Origin: Microbacterium sp. BLY
Lineage (GTDB): Bacteria > Actinomycetota > Actinomycetes > Actinomycetales > Microbacteriaceae
Assembly: GCF_017939615.1 (NCBI RefSeq)
Contig: NZ_JAGKSR010000001.1
Span: 496,001-560,000 of the forward strand
DNA: 64,000 nt
Reading direction: 5' to 3'
Part shown: one piece after another, positions 16,307 through 25,078 of the stretch
Layout: each line of letters starts with the position of its first letter
Position numbering within the stretch: the first letter of the stretch is position 1
Position numbers and translations under genes: made by a program
The notes under the pieces: model-generated
Seen by the model: only the letters and a program-made list of their open reading frames with translations
Databases searched by the model: none
Told to the model about the DNA's origin: nothing

Positions 16307-17620
16307 GTGAAGAACAAGATCTTGACGACCGCAGCCGGAGTCGGCACCGTCGCCGTCCTCGCACTCACCGGCTGCTCCGGAGGCTCCGGCTCGTCCGGCG
16401 ACGGCGGCGACGTCACCCTCCAGATGGTCGAGAGCCTGACCAACCCGGCCCGCACCGAACTCATCCGCGGACTGCTCGACGAGTTCGAGAAGGACAACCC
16501 CGACATCACCGTCAACCTGGTCTCACCGCCCACCGAGCAGGCCGACCAGAAGATCCAGCAGATGCTGCAGTCCGGCAAGGGCGTCGACGTGCTCGAGGTG
16601 CGCGACATCACCGTCGGACCGTTCGCGAACAACGGCTGGCTGTACGACCTCGGGCCCGACCTGAAGAAGTGGGACGGCTGGGACGCCCTCACCGAGAACG
16701 CGCAGTCGGCCTCGGTCGCGGAGGACGGCAAGAGCTACTTCGTCCCCTACGGCTTCTACGGTCTCTCCCTCTTCTACCGGACGGACCTCGTGAAGGACGC
16801 CGGATTCGACGGTCCGCCGCACAGCTGGAAGGACCTGCTGGAGCAGGCGTCCGCGATCCAGGACCCGTCGAAGAACATCTACGGGTACGCGTTCCGCGGC
16901 GGTCAGAACGCGAACAGCAACGTCGTCGCCGCGATCGAGGCCTACACGATCGACGGTCTCGACACCGAGGACGCGTTCCTGATGAAGGACGGCTCCACGA
17001 TCTTCGCCGCTCCCGAGGCGCAGGAGGCCGTCGACGACTACTTCGAGCTCTTCACGAAGGCGTCGCCGCCGTCCGCCGTCTCGTGGGGCTACCCCGAGAT
17101 GGTCGCCGGCTTCACGAACGGCACCACCGCATTCCTGCTCCAGGACCCCGAGGTCATCGCGACCGTGCAGGACTCGTCGCTCAGCGAGGACCAGTGGGAC
17201 ACTGCTCCGCTGCTCGTCGGCCCGTCCGGCAAGGCCGCGCAGCCGCTGGCCGTCGCCGGCTGGGGTGTCGCGGAGAACAGCGCGCACAAGGAGGCCGCGG
17301 TGAAGCTCGTCGAGTTCCTCTCGTCCGCTGAGCCCGCCACCGAGTTCGCGCAGGCGAACAGCCTCGTCCCGATCATCGCGGCCGCCGCGGACGACGAGTT
17401 CTACTCGACCGGCCCGTGGACCAGTTACGTCACCATGACCGAGGACCCGGAGACCTACGTCAACGTGCGCCAGCCGCGCGGGGTCAGCTGGTGGACCGAG
17501 TGGATCCAGAAGTCCGACCAGGACGTGCAGAACGTGCTGCTCGGCAACATGTCCACGAAGGACCTCCTCGCCTCCTGGGACGCGTTCTGGACCGAGAAGT
17601 ACGCCGCGGAGAAGGGTTGA
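16307..17620 (+). CDS. Extracellular solute-binding lipoprotein of an ABC importer (family 1, CUT1-like)
   Basis: A 437-residue secreted lipoprotein. The signal peptide MKNKILTTAAGVGTVAVLAL ends in a lipobox LTGC (Cys about residue 23), followed by a Gly/Ser-rich tether. The mature part has the bacterial extracellular solute-binding family 1 layout: early TLQMVESLTNPAR strand, FVPYGFYGLSLFYRTDLV, the SWKDLLEQAS segment and a VAGWGVAENSAHKEAAVKLV helix region. Such proteins bind oligosaccharides, glycerol-phosphate derivatives or other polyols. It lies 62 bp after the aminotransferase, with GAGAGG before ATG 16307, and its permeases follow directly. No ATPase is in the operon; a shared MsmK-type ATPase elsewhere is likely. 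Confidence 0.9.
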   Translation: MKNKILTTAAGVGTVAVLALTGCSGGSGSSGDGGDVTLQMVESLTNPARTELIRGLLDEFEKDNPDITVNLVSPPTEQADQKIQQMLQSGKGVDVLEVRDITVGPFANNGWLYDLGPDLKKWDGWDALTENAQSASVAEDGKSYFVPYGFYGLSLFYRTDLVKDAGFDGPPHSWKDLLEQASAIQDPSKNIYGYAFRGGQNANSNVVAAIEAYTIDGLDTEDAFLMKDGSTIFAAPEAQEAVDDYFELFTKASPPSAVSWGYPEMVAGFTNGTTAFLLQDPEVIATVQDSSLSEDQWDTAPLLVGPSGKAAQPLAVAGWGVAENSAHKEAAVKLVEFLSSAEPATEFAQANSLVPIIAAAADDEFYSTGPWTSYVTMTEDPETYVNVRQPRGVSWWTEWIQKSDQDVQNVLLGNMSTKDLLASWDAFWTEKYAAEKG

Positions 17621-17623
17621 TCC

Positions 17624-18571
17624 GTGGCCCGCACCATCCGTAAAGGGGGCTCCGTCGGCACCGCCGGCGGGGCCTCCCCGGCATCGCGTCGTCGCCCGTT
17701 CCGGGGTCGCACCGCGCTCACCCTGCTGGCGTTCCTCGCGCCCGCGATCGTCTTCGTCTGCTGGTTCACCTACTGGCCCATGCTGCAGGGCGCCCGCATG
17801 GCGTTCCACGACTGGAACCTGTGGGACCTCACGTCGACCCCTTTCGTCGGCTTCGACAACTTCCTCGCCGTGTTCCGCGATCCGGCGTTCCCGACGGTGG
17901 CGTGGAACTCGGTGCTCTGGGTGGTCGGCTCGCTGGTGCCGCAGCTCGTGATCGGCTTCCTGATCGCCCTCGCCCTGCGCAAGCGGTTCCGCTTCCGCGG
18001 CCTCTACCAGGCGCTGGTGTTCTTCCCCTGGGCGGTCTCCGGCTTCCTCATCGGCATGCTGTTCCGCTGGATGTTCAACGCGGAGTTCGGCGTCGTCAAC
18101 GACCTGCTCATGAAAGCGGGCCTGATCGACGCGCCGCTGCCGTGGCTGGCCGACCCGAAGCTCGCGATGTTCGCCGTGATCGTCGCGAACATCTGGTACG
18201 GGGTGACCTTCTTCGCGATCATGATCCTCGCGGCGCTGCAGTCGGTGCCGGACGAGATGCTGGAGGCGGCGAGCCTCGACGGCGCCGGCAAGGTGCGGCA
18301 GCTGTTCTCGATCATCATCCCGTACATCTCGATGACGCTGCTGCTGACGATCCTGCTGCGCGTGATCTGGATCTTCAACTTCCCCGACATCATCTACGCG
18401 ATGACGAACGGCGGCCCCGCCAACCAGACCCACATCATCACGACCTGGATGATCAACTACACGCAGCAGGGCAACTACGGCATCGCGAGCGCCATCGGGC
18501 TCATCGTCGTGGCGTTCCTCATGGTGTTCTGCGCGTTCTACCTGATGGCGATGCGGAGAGTGCAGCGATGA
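17624..18571 (+). CDS. ABC importer permease, MalF/UgpA-like
   Basis: A 315-residue membrane protein with six predicted membrane helices, the first at residues about 27-50 (LTLLAFLAPAIVFVCWF). The EAA loop reads LEAASLDGAGKVRQLFSIIIP, which docks the ATPase. GTG 17624 is 3 nt after the binding-protein stop, so translation is coupled; AAGGGTTGATCC is the only upstream purine run. The cytoplasmic N-terminus is basic and Gly-rich. It pairs with the next permease to form the transmembrane channel. Confidence 0.9.
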   Translation: MARTIRKGGSVGTAGGASPASRRRPFRGRTALTLLAFLAPAIVFVCWFTYWPMLQGARMAFHDWNLWDLTSTPFVGFDNFLAVFRDPAFPTVAWNSVLWVVGSLVPQLVIGFLIALALRKRFRFRGLYQALVFFPWAVSGFLIGMLFRWMFNAEFGVVNDLLMKAGLIDAPLPWLADPKLAMFAVIVANIWYGVTFFAIMILAALQSVPDEMLEAASLDGAGKVRQLFSIIIPYISMTLLLTILLRVIWIFNFPDIIYAMTNGGPANQTHIITTWMINYTQQGNYGIASAIGLIVVAFLMVFCAFYLMAMRRVQR

Positions 18572-19488
18572 CCATCACCTCGTCCGTCCGGACCGGATCC
18601 TCGATCACCGAGACGCGCCGCATCACGGTGCCCGACCCGAAGGCCGCCCCGCGTCCCAAGCCCCGCGTCACGGTGGGCGGCGTGGTGCGCATCGTCGGCC
18701 TGACGCTGTGGCTGCTGATCACCCTGTTCCCGCTGTACTGGATCACGCTCACCGCGTTCAAGTCGCCGGGGACCATCAACCGCTTCCCGATCGAGTACTG
18801 GCCGAGCGAGCCCTCGCTGGACAATTTCACGAGCCTGTTCGAGAAGAGCTCCTTCGGGACGTTCCTGGCGAACTCGGCCATCGTGGCGGTGTCGGCAGGC
18901 GCCGTGGCGACGCTCATCGCCCTGCTCAGCGCGTACGTGCTGGCGCGGTTCGAGTTCCGCGGCAAGGGGGCGGTGCTCATCGCGTTCCTGCTGACGCAGA
19001 TGATCCCGGCCTTCATCGCCCTCGGGCCGCTGTACTCGATGATGACCGAGCTCGGCCTCGTCGACACCAAGCCGGGCCTCATCCTCGTCTACATCGCGAT
19101 CTGCATCCCGTTCTCCACGGTCATGCTGCGGGGCTTCTTCGAGAACGTCCCCGACGCGCTCGAGGAGGCGGCGATGATCGACGGCTGCTCGCGCCTGGGC
19201 GCCCTGTTCCGGGTGCTCGTGCCGGTGATGACCCCGGGCATCATCGCCGCGTTCATCTTCAACTTCGTGAACTGCTGGAACGAGCTGTTCCTGTCGGTCG
19301 TCCTGATGAACACCGACGCGAACCGCACCGTCCCGTCGGCGCTGAACGGCTTCATCTCGACGTTCAACATCGACTGGGGCTCCATGAGCGCCGCGGCCGT
19401 GCTGACGATCCTTCCGACGATGGTGATGTTCGCCCTCGCCAGCCGCTGGATCGTCCAGGGCCTGACCGCCGGCGCCGTCAAGGAGTAA
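18568..19488 (+). CDS. ABC importer permease, MalG/UgpE-like
   Basis: A 306-residue permease with six predicted helices and an EAA loop LEEAAMIDGCSRLGALFRVL. The start ATG 18568 overlaps the previous stop by 4 nt (ATGA) and follows CGGAGAG. The N-terminal 40 residues are polar and Pro/Lys-rich before the first helix at GLTLWLLITLFPLYW. The downstream hairpin at 19500 ends the operon, which therefore consists of aminotransferase, binding protein and two permeases without an ATPase. Confidence 0.9.
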   Translation: MTITSSVRTGSSITETRRITVPDPKAAPRPKPRVTVGGVVRIVGLTLWLLITLFPLYWITLTAFKSPGTINRFPIEYWPSEPSLDNFTSLFEKSSFGTFLANSAIVAVSAGAVATLIALLSAYVLARFEFRGKGAVLIAFLLTQMIPAFIALGPLYSMMTELGLVDTKPGLILVYIAICIPFSTVMLRGFFENVPDALEEAAMIDGCSRLGALFRVLVPVMTPGIIAAFIFNFVNCWNELFLSVVLMNTDANRTVPSALNGFISTFNIDWGSMSAAAVLTILPTMVMFALASRWIVQGLTAGAVKE

Positions 19489-19499
19489 CCCGCCGAGTC

Positions 19500-19542
19500 G
19501 CGCGAATGGTCGCATTCCCGGACGGAATGCGACCATTCGCGC
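19500..19542. terminator. Perfect 18-bp hairpin between convergent genes
   Basis: GCGCGAATGGTCGCATTC (19500-19517) pairs perfectly with 19525-19542 around the 7-nt loop CCGGACG. It lies 12 nt after the permease stop and 12 nt before the convergent aldo/keto reductase stop, so it can end both transcripts. Confidence 0.8.
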
Positions 19543-19553
19543 TCTTCGACGGC

Positions 19554-20567
19554 CTAGACGAGCCGGGACTTCGGCGACACGGAGTACGTGTGCTCGGCGT
19601 CGCGGTTGACCGTGTCGCCGAGGGCCTCGTCGATGGCGGCCATGGTGTCGGCATCGAGCGTCACACCGGAGGCCTTGACCGTGTCGGCGAGCTGCTCCGG
19701 ACGGGAGGCGCCGACCAGGGCCGCTGCGACGTTCGGGTTCTGCAGTACCCACGCGATCGCGAGTTGCGGCATCGACAGCCCCGCCTGCTCGGCGATCGGC
19801 TTGAGGCGCTGCACCGCGGTGAGGATGTCGTCCTGCAGGAAGCTCTTGATGAAGCCCGCGCCCGAGTTCTGATCCGTCGCCCGCGAGCCCTCCGGCACCG
19901 GCTGGCCCGGCAGGTACTTGCCGCTCAGCACGCCCTGCGCCATCGGCGACCAGACGATCTGCGAGATGCCGAGCTCCTCCGACGCCGGAACGACCTTGCC
20001 CTCGATGACCCGCCACAGCATCGAGTACTGCGGCTGGTTCGAGATGAGCTGGATGCCGAGCTGCTTCGCCAGGGCGTGACCTTCGCGGAGCTGCTCCGCC
20101 GTCCACTCCGAGACGCCGATGTAGAGCGCCTTGCCCTGACGGACGACGTCGGCGAAGGCCTGGAACGTCTCCTCCAGCGGGGTCTCGTAGTCGAAGCGGT
20201 GGGCCTGATAGAGATCGACGTAGTCGGTGCCGAGGCGCTGCAGCGAGCCGTTGATCGACTCCATGATGTGCTTGCGGCTCAGGCCGGTGTCGTTCGGGCC
20301 CTTGGGACCGGTGGGGAAGTAGACCTTCGTGAAGATCTCGAGGCTCTCGCGGCGCTGGCCCTCCAGGGCCTTGCCGAGCACGACCTCGGCCGCCGTGTTG
20401 GCGTACGTGTCCGCGGTGTCGAACGTGGTGATGCCGGCGTCGAGGGCGGCGTGCACGGTCTTGACCGCGGCGTCGTCCTCGACCTGCGAGGCGTGCGTGA
20501 CCCAGTTGCCGTACGTGATCTCCGAGACCTTGAGACCGCTGTTGCCGAGATAGCGATAGTTGACCAT
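19554..20567 (-). CDS. Aldo/keto reductase (potassium-channel-beta/YghZ-like group)
   Basis: A 337-residue aldo/keto reductase. The tetrad appears as TTFDTADTYANTAAE (Asp, Tyr), FTKVYFP (Lys) and LYQAHRFDYETP (His). The N-terminus MVNYRYLGNSGLKVSEITYGNW and the ALVGASRPEQL cofactor loop match the Kv-beta-like branch, which reduces aldehydes with NADPH. No substrate can be inferred; it stands alone. TAGCGT (20574-20579 on the minus strand) lies 6 nt before ATG 20567 and no ribosome site exists, so a leaderless mRNA is likely. Confidence 0.88.
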   Translation of the reverse strand: MVNYRYLGNSGLKVSEITYGNWVTHASQVEDDAAVKTVHAALDAGITTFDTADTYANTAAEVVLGKALEGQRRESLEIFTKVYFPTGPKGPNDTGLSRKHIMESINGSLQRLGTDYVDLYQAHRFDYETPLEETFQAFADVVRQGKALYIGVSEWTAEQLREGHALAKQLGIQLISNQPQYSMLWRVIEGKVVPASEELGISQIVWSPMAQGVLSGKYLPGQPVPEGSRATDQNSGAGFIKSFLQDDILTAVQRLKPIAEQAGLSMPQLAIAWVLQNPNVAAALVGASRPEQLADTVKASGVTLDADTMAAIDEALGDTVNRDAEHTYSVSPKSRLV

Positions 20568-20619
20568 GGACCAACGCTAGTCCCGCTCGGGGACCGGCGG
20601 GCCGGATCGGCGGTGATCG

Positions 20620-21117
20620 TCAGGCGGTGGCGGGCGCGGGCCCTCGCCGACGGGACGTGAGCGCGGCGCCGACCAGCACCCCGACCGCGGACAGCGCGCT
20701 GATCGCGTACAGGGGCAGCGCCCACGGGGAGGCATCGGCCCCGCTGATCCCGAACGTGTCGGCGAGCGCCATCCCCGGGCCGAAGGAGGCGACGAAGTAG
20801 GCCGGAGTACCGCCCATGAGCACGGCGAGGAAGGTCATGGCCGGCACGATGGGATGTGCGCGCATGACCACGCAGACCACCGCCACCCCGATCGCCAGGC
20901 AGACCCCGGCACCGAGGATGCCGAGGACCGTCGTCGGCATGAGGCTCTCCCCGGCGTTCGACATCGCCGCGCGGACCTCGTCGAGGGAGAGGTCGCCCGG
21001 AGCCGCGGCGAGCGGGTTGAGCACGAGGATCTGCACAGCGGCGAGCGCCGCGTACGCGGTGACGACGAGCACGCCGGCGACAGAGGTCCAGAGGGTGGAG
21101 CGCGGCACCGGTGTCAT
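20620..21117 (-). CDS. Small four-helix membrane protein of unknown function
   Basis: A 165-residue protein with hydrophobic segments at about residues 10-35, 60-85, 90-112 and 128-152, and a short basic C-terminus SRRRGPAPATA. I do not recognise the family. TAGGGT (21124-21129 on the minus strand) lies 6 nt before ATG 21117, pointing to a leaderless start, although the gene also follows the MocR gene by only 9 nt and could be cotranscribed. The -10 would overlap the MocR stop codon. Confidence 0.7.
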   Translation of the reverse strand: MTPVPRSTLWTSVAGVLVVTAYAALAAVQILVLNPLAAAPGDLSLDEVRAAMSNAGESLMPTTVLGILGAGVCLAIGVAVVCVVMRAHPIVPAMTFLAVLMGGTPAYFVASFGPGMALADTFGISGADASPWALPLYAISALSAVGVLVGAALTSRRRGPAPATA

Positions 21118-21126
21118 GCGGTCACC

Positions 21127-22617
21127 CTAGGCAGGGCCGCTGAGAGAATCCCGGTACTCGCGCCAGGCATCGCCCAGCCGACGCACGCCCTCGGTGAGCA
21201 CGTCGTCCGGCGCGGTGAACGGCAGGCGCACGTGGTCGTCCGGAGCGGCGGCCGAGACCGCGAAGGCGCCGGTGCCGGCGATGGAGACCCCGTGCGCCGC
21301 AGCGATCCGCGCGAGAGCCGACGCGGAGCCCCGCGGCAGGGCGGCCCACAGCGAGAGGCCGCCCCGAGGAGCGTCGTAGGTCCAGTCGGGAAGGTGCGCG
21401 TCCATCAGCTCCTCCAGCAGCCGGAGCCGTTCCTGATGCACGCGGCTGCCCACGCGACGGAGCTCCGTCGCGTGGGCGATGAGGTCGAGGGCGAGCAGCT
21501 GGCCGGGCACGCTCGTGGACTGGTCGGCGAGCTGCCGCGCTCCGCGGAGCCGCCGGACCAGGACGGGATCGGCGCGCAGCCACCCGATCCGCAGGCCTGC
21601 CCAGGCCCACTTCGACACGGACTCGACGACGAGCACCGGGGCATCCGGCCGTTCGGAGGCGAGCGTCGGCGGCACGACCCCGTCGAACGAGATGCCGGCG
21701 ACGACGCGATCCTCGATCACGGGCACCCCGTACTGCGCGGCGAGCGCCGCCACACGATGCCGCGCCGCGGCGGGCAGACGCGTCCCCGTCGGATTCTGGT
21801 GGTGCGGGTTGAGCGCGATGAGGACGGGGCGCAGTCGGGCGATCGCCTGCTCCAGCGCGTCGACGTCGAGGCCGTCCGCGCCCATCGGCACGCCGTGCAC
21901 CGTCCCGCCGCGCAGCCCCACGGAGTCGGTCACACCCGGCCAGGTGATCTCCTCCGCGAGGACGACGTCACCCGGTTCCACGAGCGCGTTGACGACGAGG
22001 CTGATGGCCTGCTGCGCGCCGTGGGTCACGAGGATCTGCTCGGGCGTGGTCGGCGTCCCCTCGGCGCGGTACATGTCCGCGATGAGCTCCCGCAGGGCGG
22101 GGAGCCCCGCGGGATCGGTCTCCGGGAGCAGGGCGAGGTCGAGCCGCGGCCGGTGGTCGCGGATCAGCTGCACCCCGAGCTCCGGGATCTGCGGCACCGT
22201 GCGGAGCAGATCGATCGCGTTCGGGAGAGCCGAGAACAGGGCTTCCCCGCGGCCGGGGCGACGGTCCGCCGCCGGGGTCGAGGGCGTACCGGAGACCCGG
22301 GTGCCGCTGCCCTGCCGCCGTTCGACGAGGCCCCGCTCCGCCAGGGACGTGTAGGCGGCCACGACGGTGCCGCGTGAGACGGCGGCCACAGCGGCGAGCG
22401 CGCGCTCGGCGGGCAGGCGATCGGTCGGACGGAGCTCACCGCTGCCGATGAGGGCGGCGATCCCCGCGGCGAGCCGGGCGGAGAGGGGGCCGTCGCCGTG
22501 CGTCCAGCGACCGAGACGTGCAGCGAGCGCGGCGGCGGACACCTCCCCCGCCTGCACCAGCACGGGGGCCGATCCGTGGGCCACCGGCGCCACATTGGCC
22601 CTGTCCGTCGTGTCCAT
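21127..22617 (-). CDS. MocR-type PLP-dependent transcriptional regulator (GntR fused to aminotransferase fold)
   Basis: A 496-residue MocR/PdxR-type regulator. The N-terminal GntR winged helix (LPAERALAAVAAVSRGTVV, residues about 60-80, then RRQGSGTRVSG) is joined by a linker to a fold-type I aminotransferase domain with the PLP lysine in VESVSKWAWAGLRIGW and the substrate region ALNPHHQNPTGT. Such proteins use PLP as effector or cofactor and usually control a divergent gene. ATG 22617 is chosen; 13 more upstream residues are possible but cross the operators. Repeats GGWCCAAT at 22631-22696 are its likely binding sites. No pdxST genes are adjacent, so the regulated function is unknown. Confidence 0.9.
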   Translation of the reverse strand: MDTTDRANVAPVAHGSAPVLVQAGEVSAAALAARLGRWTHGDGPLSARLAAGIAALIGSGELRPTDRLPAERALAAVAAVSRGTVVAAYTSLAERGLVERRQGSGTRVSGTPSTPAADRRPGRGEALFSALPNAIDLLRTVPQIPELGVQLIRDHRPRLDLALLPETDPAGLPALRELIADMYRAEGTPTTPEQILVTHGAQQAISLVVNALVEPGDVVLAEEITWPGVTDSVGLRGGTVHGVPMGADGLDVDALEQAIARLRPVLIALNPHHQNPTGTRLPAAARHRVAALAAQYGVPVIEDRVVAGISFDGVVPPTLASERPDAPVLVVESVSKWAWAGLRIGWLRADPVLVRRLRGARQLADQSTSVPGQLLALDLIAHATELRRVGSRVHQERLRLLEELMDAHLPDWTYDAPRGGLSLWAALPRGSASALARIAAAHGVSIAGTGAFAVSAAAPDDHVRLPFTAPDDVLTEGVRRLGDAWREYRDSLSGPA

Positions 22618-22630
22618 AGCACCCGATTCT

Positions 22631-22696
22631 GGACCAATGACACGCACCGCGACCACTTACTCCGGAGATCTCGGTCCAATCCAAAGGGATTGGACC
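22631..22696. promoter_or_regulatory. MocR operator array (GGWCCAAT boxes)
   Basis: GGACCAAT (22631-22638) is followed by a perfect inverted repeat of GGTCCAATCC (22673-22682) and GGATTGGACC (22687-22696) around AAAG. Three boxes of one motif beside a MocR gene fit how these dimers bind multiple sites. The inverted repeat lies inside the first codons of the divergent small ORF. Confidence 0.65.
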
Positions 22697-22972
22697 ATCG
22701 GCGAGCTTCTGGTCTGGCTCGCCGACGACATCCGCACGCACGACCCCTCGCTCCGGGACCACCTGGCGCTCATCGAGGCCGCCGTGAGCGGCGCCCCCTG
22801 GCCGACCGCCTCGTCCACCGTCGCCCCGTCCACGGTCGCCGTGATCCGTTCCCTCGCCCTGGCAGCGCGGGCCGGGAACCTCTCCCCCGTGCGAATCGCC
22901 CACTTCGTCCCGAATCCGGCGGAGATGGAGCAAAGGGAGCGATTCGAAACCACGGAGCGTCAGGTGGCCTGA
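22637..22972 (+). CDS. Small uncharacterised protein divergent from MocR
   Basis: A 111-residue hypothetical protein. The segment WTIGELLVWLADDIRTHDPS and the following LRDHLALIEAAVSGAPWP read as amphipathic helices with normal codon bias, and the C-terminus is charged (MEQRERFETTERQVA). I do not recognise a family; no membrane helix or signal is visible. There is no ribosome site, but GATTCT lies 6 nt before ATG 22637, as in other leaderless genes here. Its first 20 codons contain the MocR boxes, making it the natural target of that regulator. It overlaps the convergent DUF4407 gene by 13 nt. It may not be a real gene. Confidence 0.5.
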   Translation: MTRTATTYSGDLGPIQRDWTIGELLVWLADDIRTHDPSLRDHLALIEAAVSGAPWPTASSTVAPSTVAVIRSLALAARAGNLSPVRIAHFVPNPAEMEQRERFETTERQVA

Positions 22973-24438
22973 GCCCCGGGGGTGGTGACGATGTCGGCGC
23001 GATCGCGGAAGCCCTCCGCGGTCACCCTGTCGAGCGCGACCTGCTTGCGGATGGCCAGCGCCTTCTCGTACAGACTCGGGTCGCCGTAGCTCGTCAGCAC
23101 CTTCACCAGCACCGGCAGCAGCTCGATCATGAAGAACAGCGCCGCGATGAGGATGTGCGCCCACAGGATCGCGGGCTCCTTCTCGCTCAGGCGATTGAGA
23201 CCGCTGATCTGACTGAGCAGGCCCACGGCCCCGGCGTTGCCCTGCGCCACGGAATCGGCCCGGGCGTTGTAGGCCGCGAGCGCCTGCTCGTACGTGTCAC
23301 GGGCGGCGGGGAGCTCGTCCTTCGCCTGCTGGCGGTTCTGGGACTCCGATGCCGAGGTGTTCTCCTTGGCGGCGCTGCCGGCGGCCGCGAGTTCCTCGTT
23401 CGCGGTGCGGAGCTGGGCGGCCAGGGCATCGTAGGTCTGCTGGGCCTCGGCGAGCTGGGCCTGAGCGGCCTGCGAGCTCGCACCCTCGCCGTTCACCCCG
23501 GTGCAGCCGGGCACGGTGCCCGCGCCTTCGCCGGTGAGCTCGCACTGATACAGCGTCCGCGCCTGGTCGATCACGGCCTGCTGCTCCGTGAGCTTGGCGG
23601 TGAGGTCGTCGACCGTGGCCTGCGCCGCGGACTCGGTCGCCGACGACGACTCGGTTCCCGCGACGATGCCCGTGGCCGCCTGGTTCTCGAGCGCGGCGAC
23701 ACGCTCGGACGCCGCGTCCAGCGCCTTCTTCTCGGGGCCGGTCTCCAGCGCCTCCTGGTCGGACTGTGCCTGCACGATGTTGGTCGCGGCGACCTCGCGC
23801 GAGATGTCGTTGTGGAAGATCTGCAGCACGAGCGGCTCCGCGACGACGAAGCCGATGATCGCGGCCATGATGACGCGGGGGATCGCGAGACCGATGAGCT
23901 TCCCGATGTTGCGGGTCGACGTCATGGTCGAGGTGAGGAACCGGTCGAGGTTGAAGATGATGAGCGCCCACACGATCGCGAGCGGGACGGCCAGCCAGAT
24001 CGCGGCGCGCACGCCCGTCGTGAGCGCGAACAGCATGGAGATCGCACTGACCAGGGCGGTTCCCGCGAGCACGAAGAACATCTGCACGAAGCGCGGGGTC
24101 TCTCCGGGGACGCGGTCGAGCACCTCGCCTTCCGCGCCGCCGAGGATGGCGAGGGCGCGCAGCCGCTCGGCGGCCGTGCGTCGACGCCGCGGCTTCCGCG
24201 TGCGCGGTGGGCGGGCCGGGCGGTCGGCGACGGCCTCCGCACCATCCGCGGTCGAGGACGCCGTCACAGGCTCGGGCGCCGGGTCGTCGGAGGCGACGTC
24301 GGGCTGCGCAGGTGTGTCGCCGGTCGGCTCGAACTCGCGCAGGAAATCGAGGTCATCGGTCTCGGCGTTCGGGTCGCCGTCGAGGATGATCCGACCCTGC
24401 GAGTCGAAGCGACCCGGGCGGTGGGCGGAATAGGGCAT
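22960..24438 (-). CDS. DUF4407 membrane protein
   Basis: A 492-residue membrane protein with the DUF4407 layout. A disordered Pro/Asp-rich N-terminus (1-75) ends in a basic stretch PPRTRKPRRRRTAAERL. Helices follow at about 115-138, 142-162 and 188-210, then a long extracellular or periplasm-like coiled-coil domain (about 215-400) rich in Ala, Gln and Glu with two Cys (YQCEL and PGCTG), then a last helix near 430-450 (ILWAHILIAALFFMIELLPV). The function of the family is unknown. TAGATT (24445-24450, minus strand) lies 6 nt before ATG 24438, an excellent leaderless promoter. Confidence 0.85.
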   Translation of the reverse strand: MPYSAHRPGRFDSQGRIILDGDPNAETDDLDFLREFEPTGDTPAQPDVASDDPAPEPVTASSTADGAEAVADRPARPPRTRKPRRRRTAAERLRALAILGGAEGEVLDRVPGETPRFVQMFFVLAGTALVSAISMLFALTTGVRAAIWLAVPLAIVWALIIFNLDRFLTSTMTSTRNIGKLIGLAIPRVIMAAIIGFVVAEPLVLQIFHNDISREVAATNIVQAQSDQEALETGPEKKALDAASERVAALENQAATGIVAGTESSSATESAAQATVDDLTAKLTEQQAVIDQARTLYQCELTGEGAGTVPGCTGVNGEGASSQAAQAQLAEAQQTYDALAAQLRTANEELAAAGSAAKENTSASESQNRQQAKDELPAARDTYEQALAAYNARADSVAQGNAGAVGLLSQISGLNRLSEKEPAILWAHILIAALFFMIELLPVLVKVLTSYGDPSLYEKALAIRKQVALDRVTAEGFRDRADIVTTPGAQAT

Positions 24439-24501
24439 TCCGACAATCTACGAAACTTCGCCTGTGCATAGCGTGGAAGAGCGGGGCGAGAACCCTTCGA
24501 A

Positions 24502-25059
24502 TCACCGGGTGAGTGAGGCGGCGTAGGCGGCCAGGGCGTCGTCGAGGGTGAAGTGGCCCGCCGCGGCGAGGGTGCCGAGGCCGTGCATCAACCCCCACAG
24601 CGACACGACGTCCGTCGGGCGGTCGAGCCCCGCCGCGGCGGCCGCCTCCGCCAGCATGCCCTCGAGCGCGTCGATCAGCGGGGCCATGGTCTCGGTGGGA
24701 GACCCCGGGACGCAGACGGTGGGGTCGTAGACGGCATCGAACGCGTGAGGATGCTCGACGGCGAAGCGGATGTAGGCCGATCCCCCGGCCACGAGCGTGT
24801 CGTACGGCGTCGCTGCCCCCTCGGCCGCTGCGCGCACCTGCTGGAGGAGCTCGGCCATGCTCCGCTCGGCCAGGGCCTTGAGCAACCCGAGGCGGTCGGA
24901 GAAGTGATGGTAGGGGGCGTTGTGGCTGACGTTCGCCGCGCGCGCGACTTCGCGGAGGCTGATCTCGGCGGCCGGTCTTGTCTCGAGCAGCCGCATCGCG
25001 GCGTCCTCGAGCGCACGGGCCAGATCACCGTGATGGTAGCCGCCCTTCGAACTTGACAT
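24502..25059 (-). CDS. TetR-family transcriptional regulator
   Basis: A 185-residue repressor with an N-terminal HTH: GYHHGDLARALEDAAMRLL then ISLREVARAANVSHNAPYHHF. The rest is the helical ligand-binding domain with a WGLMHGLGTLA segment typical of the TetR_C_33/WHG-type group. Start ATG 25059 is chosen; ATG 25068 is nine bases upstream and neither has a good ribosome site. It is divergent from a quinone-reductase-like gene. The intervening direct repeat at 25079-25111 is the likely operator for both, so this protein probably senses a quinone or electrophile. Confidence 0.88.
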   Translation of the reverse strand: MSSSKGGYHHGDLARALEDAAMRLLETRPAAEISLREVARAANVSHNAPYHHFSDRLGLLKALAERSMAELLQQVRAAAEGAATPYDTLVAGGSAYIRFAVEHPHAFDAVYDPTVCVPGSPTETMAPLIDALEGMLAEAAAAAGLDRPTDVVSLWGLMHGLGTLAAAGHFTLDDALAAYAASLTR

Positions 25060-25078
25060 GAGCAACATTGTCTCTTAT

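Noticed and set aside
22436-23164. Minus-strand ORF spanning the gap between DUF4407 and MocR
   Set aside because: Its translation is Arg/Gly/His-rich shadow sequence and it covers both gene ends; the plus-strand 111-aa frame reads more like protein.
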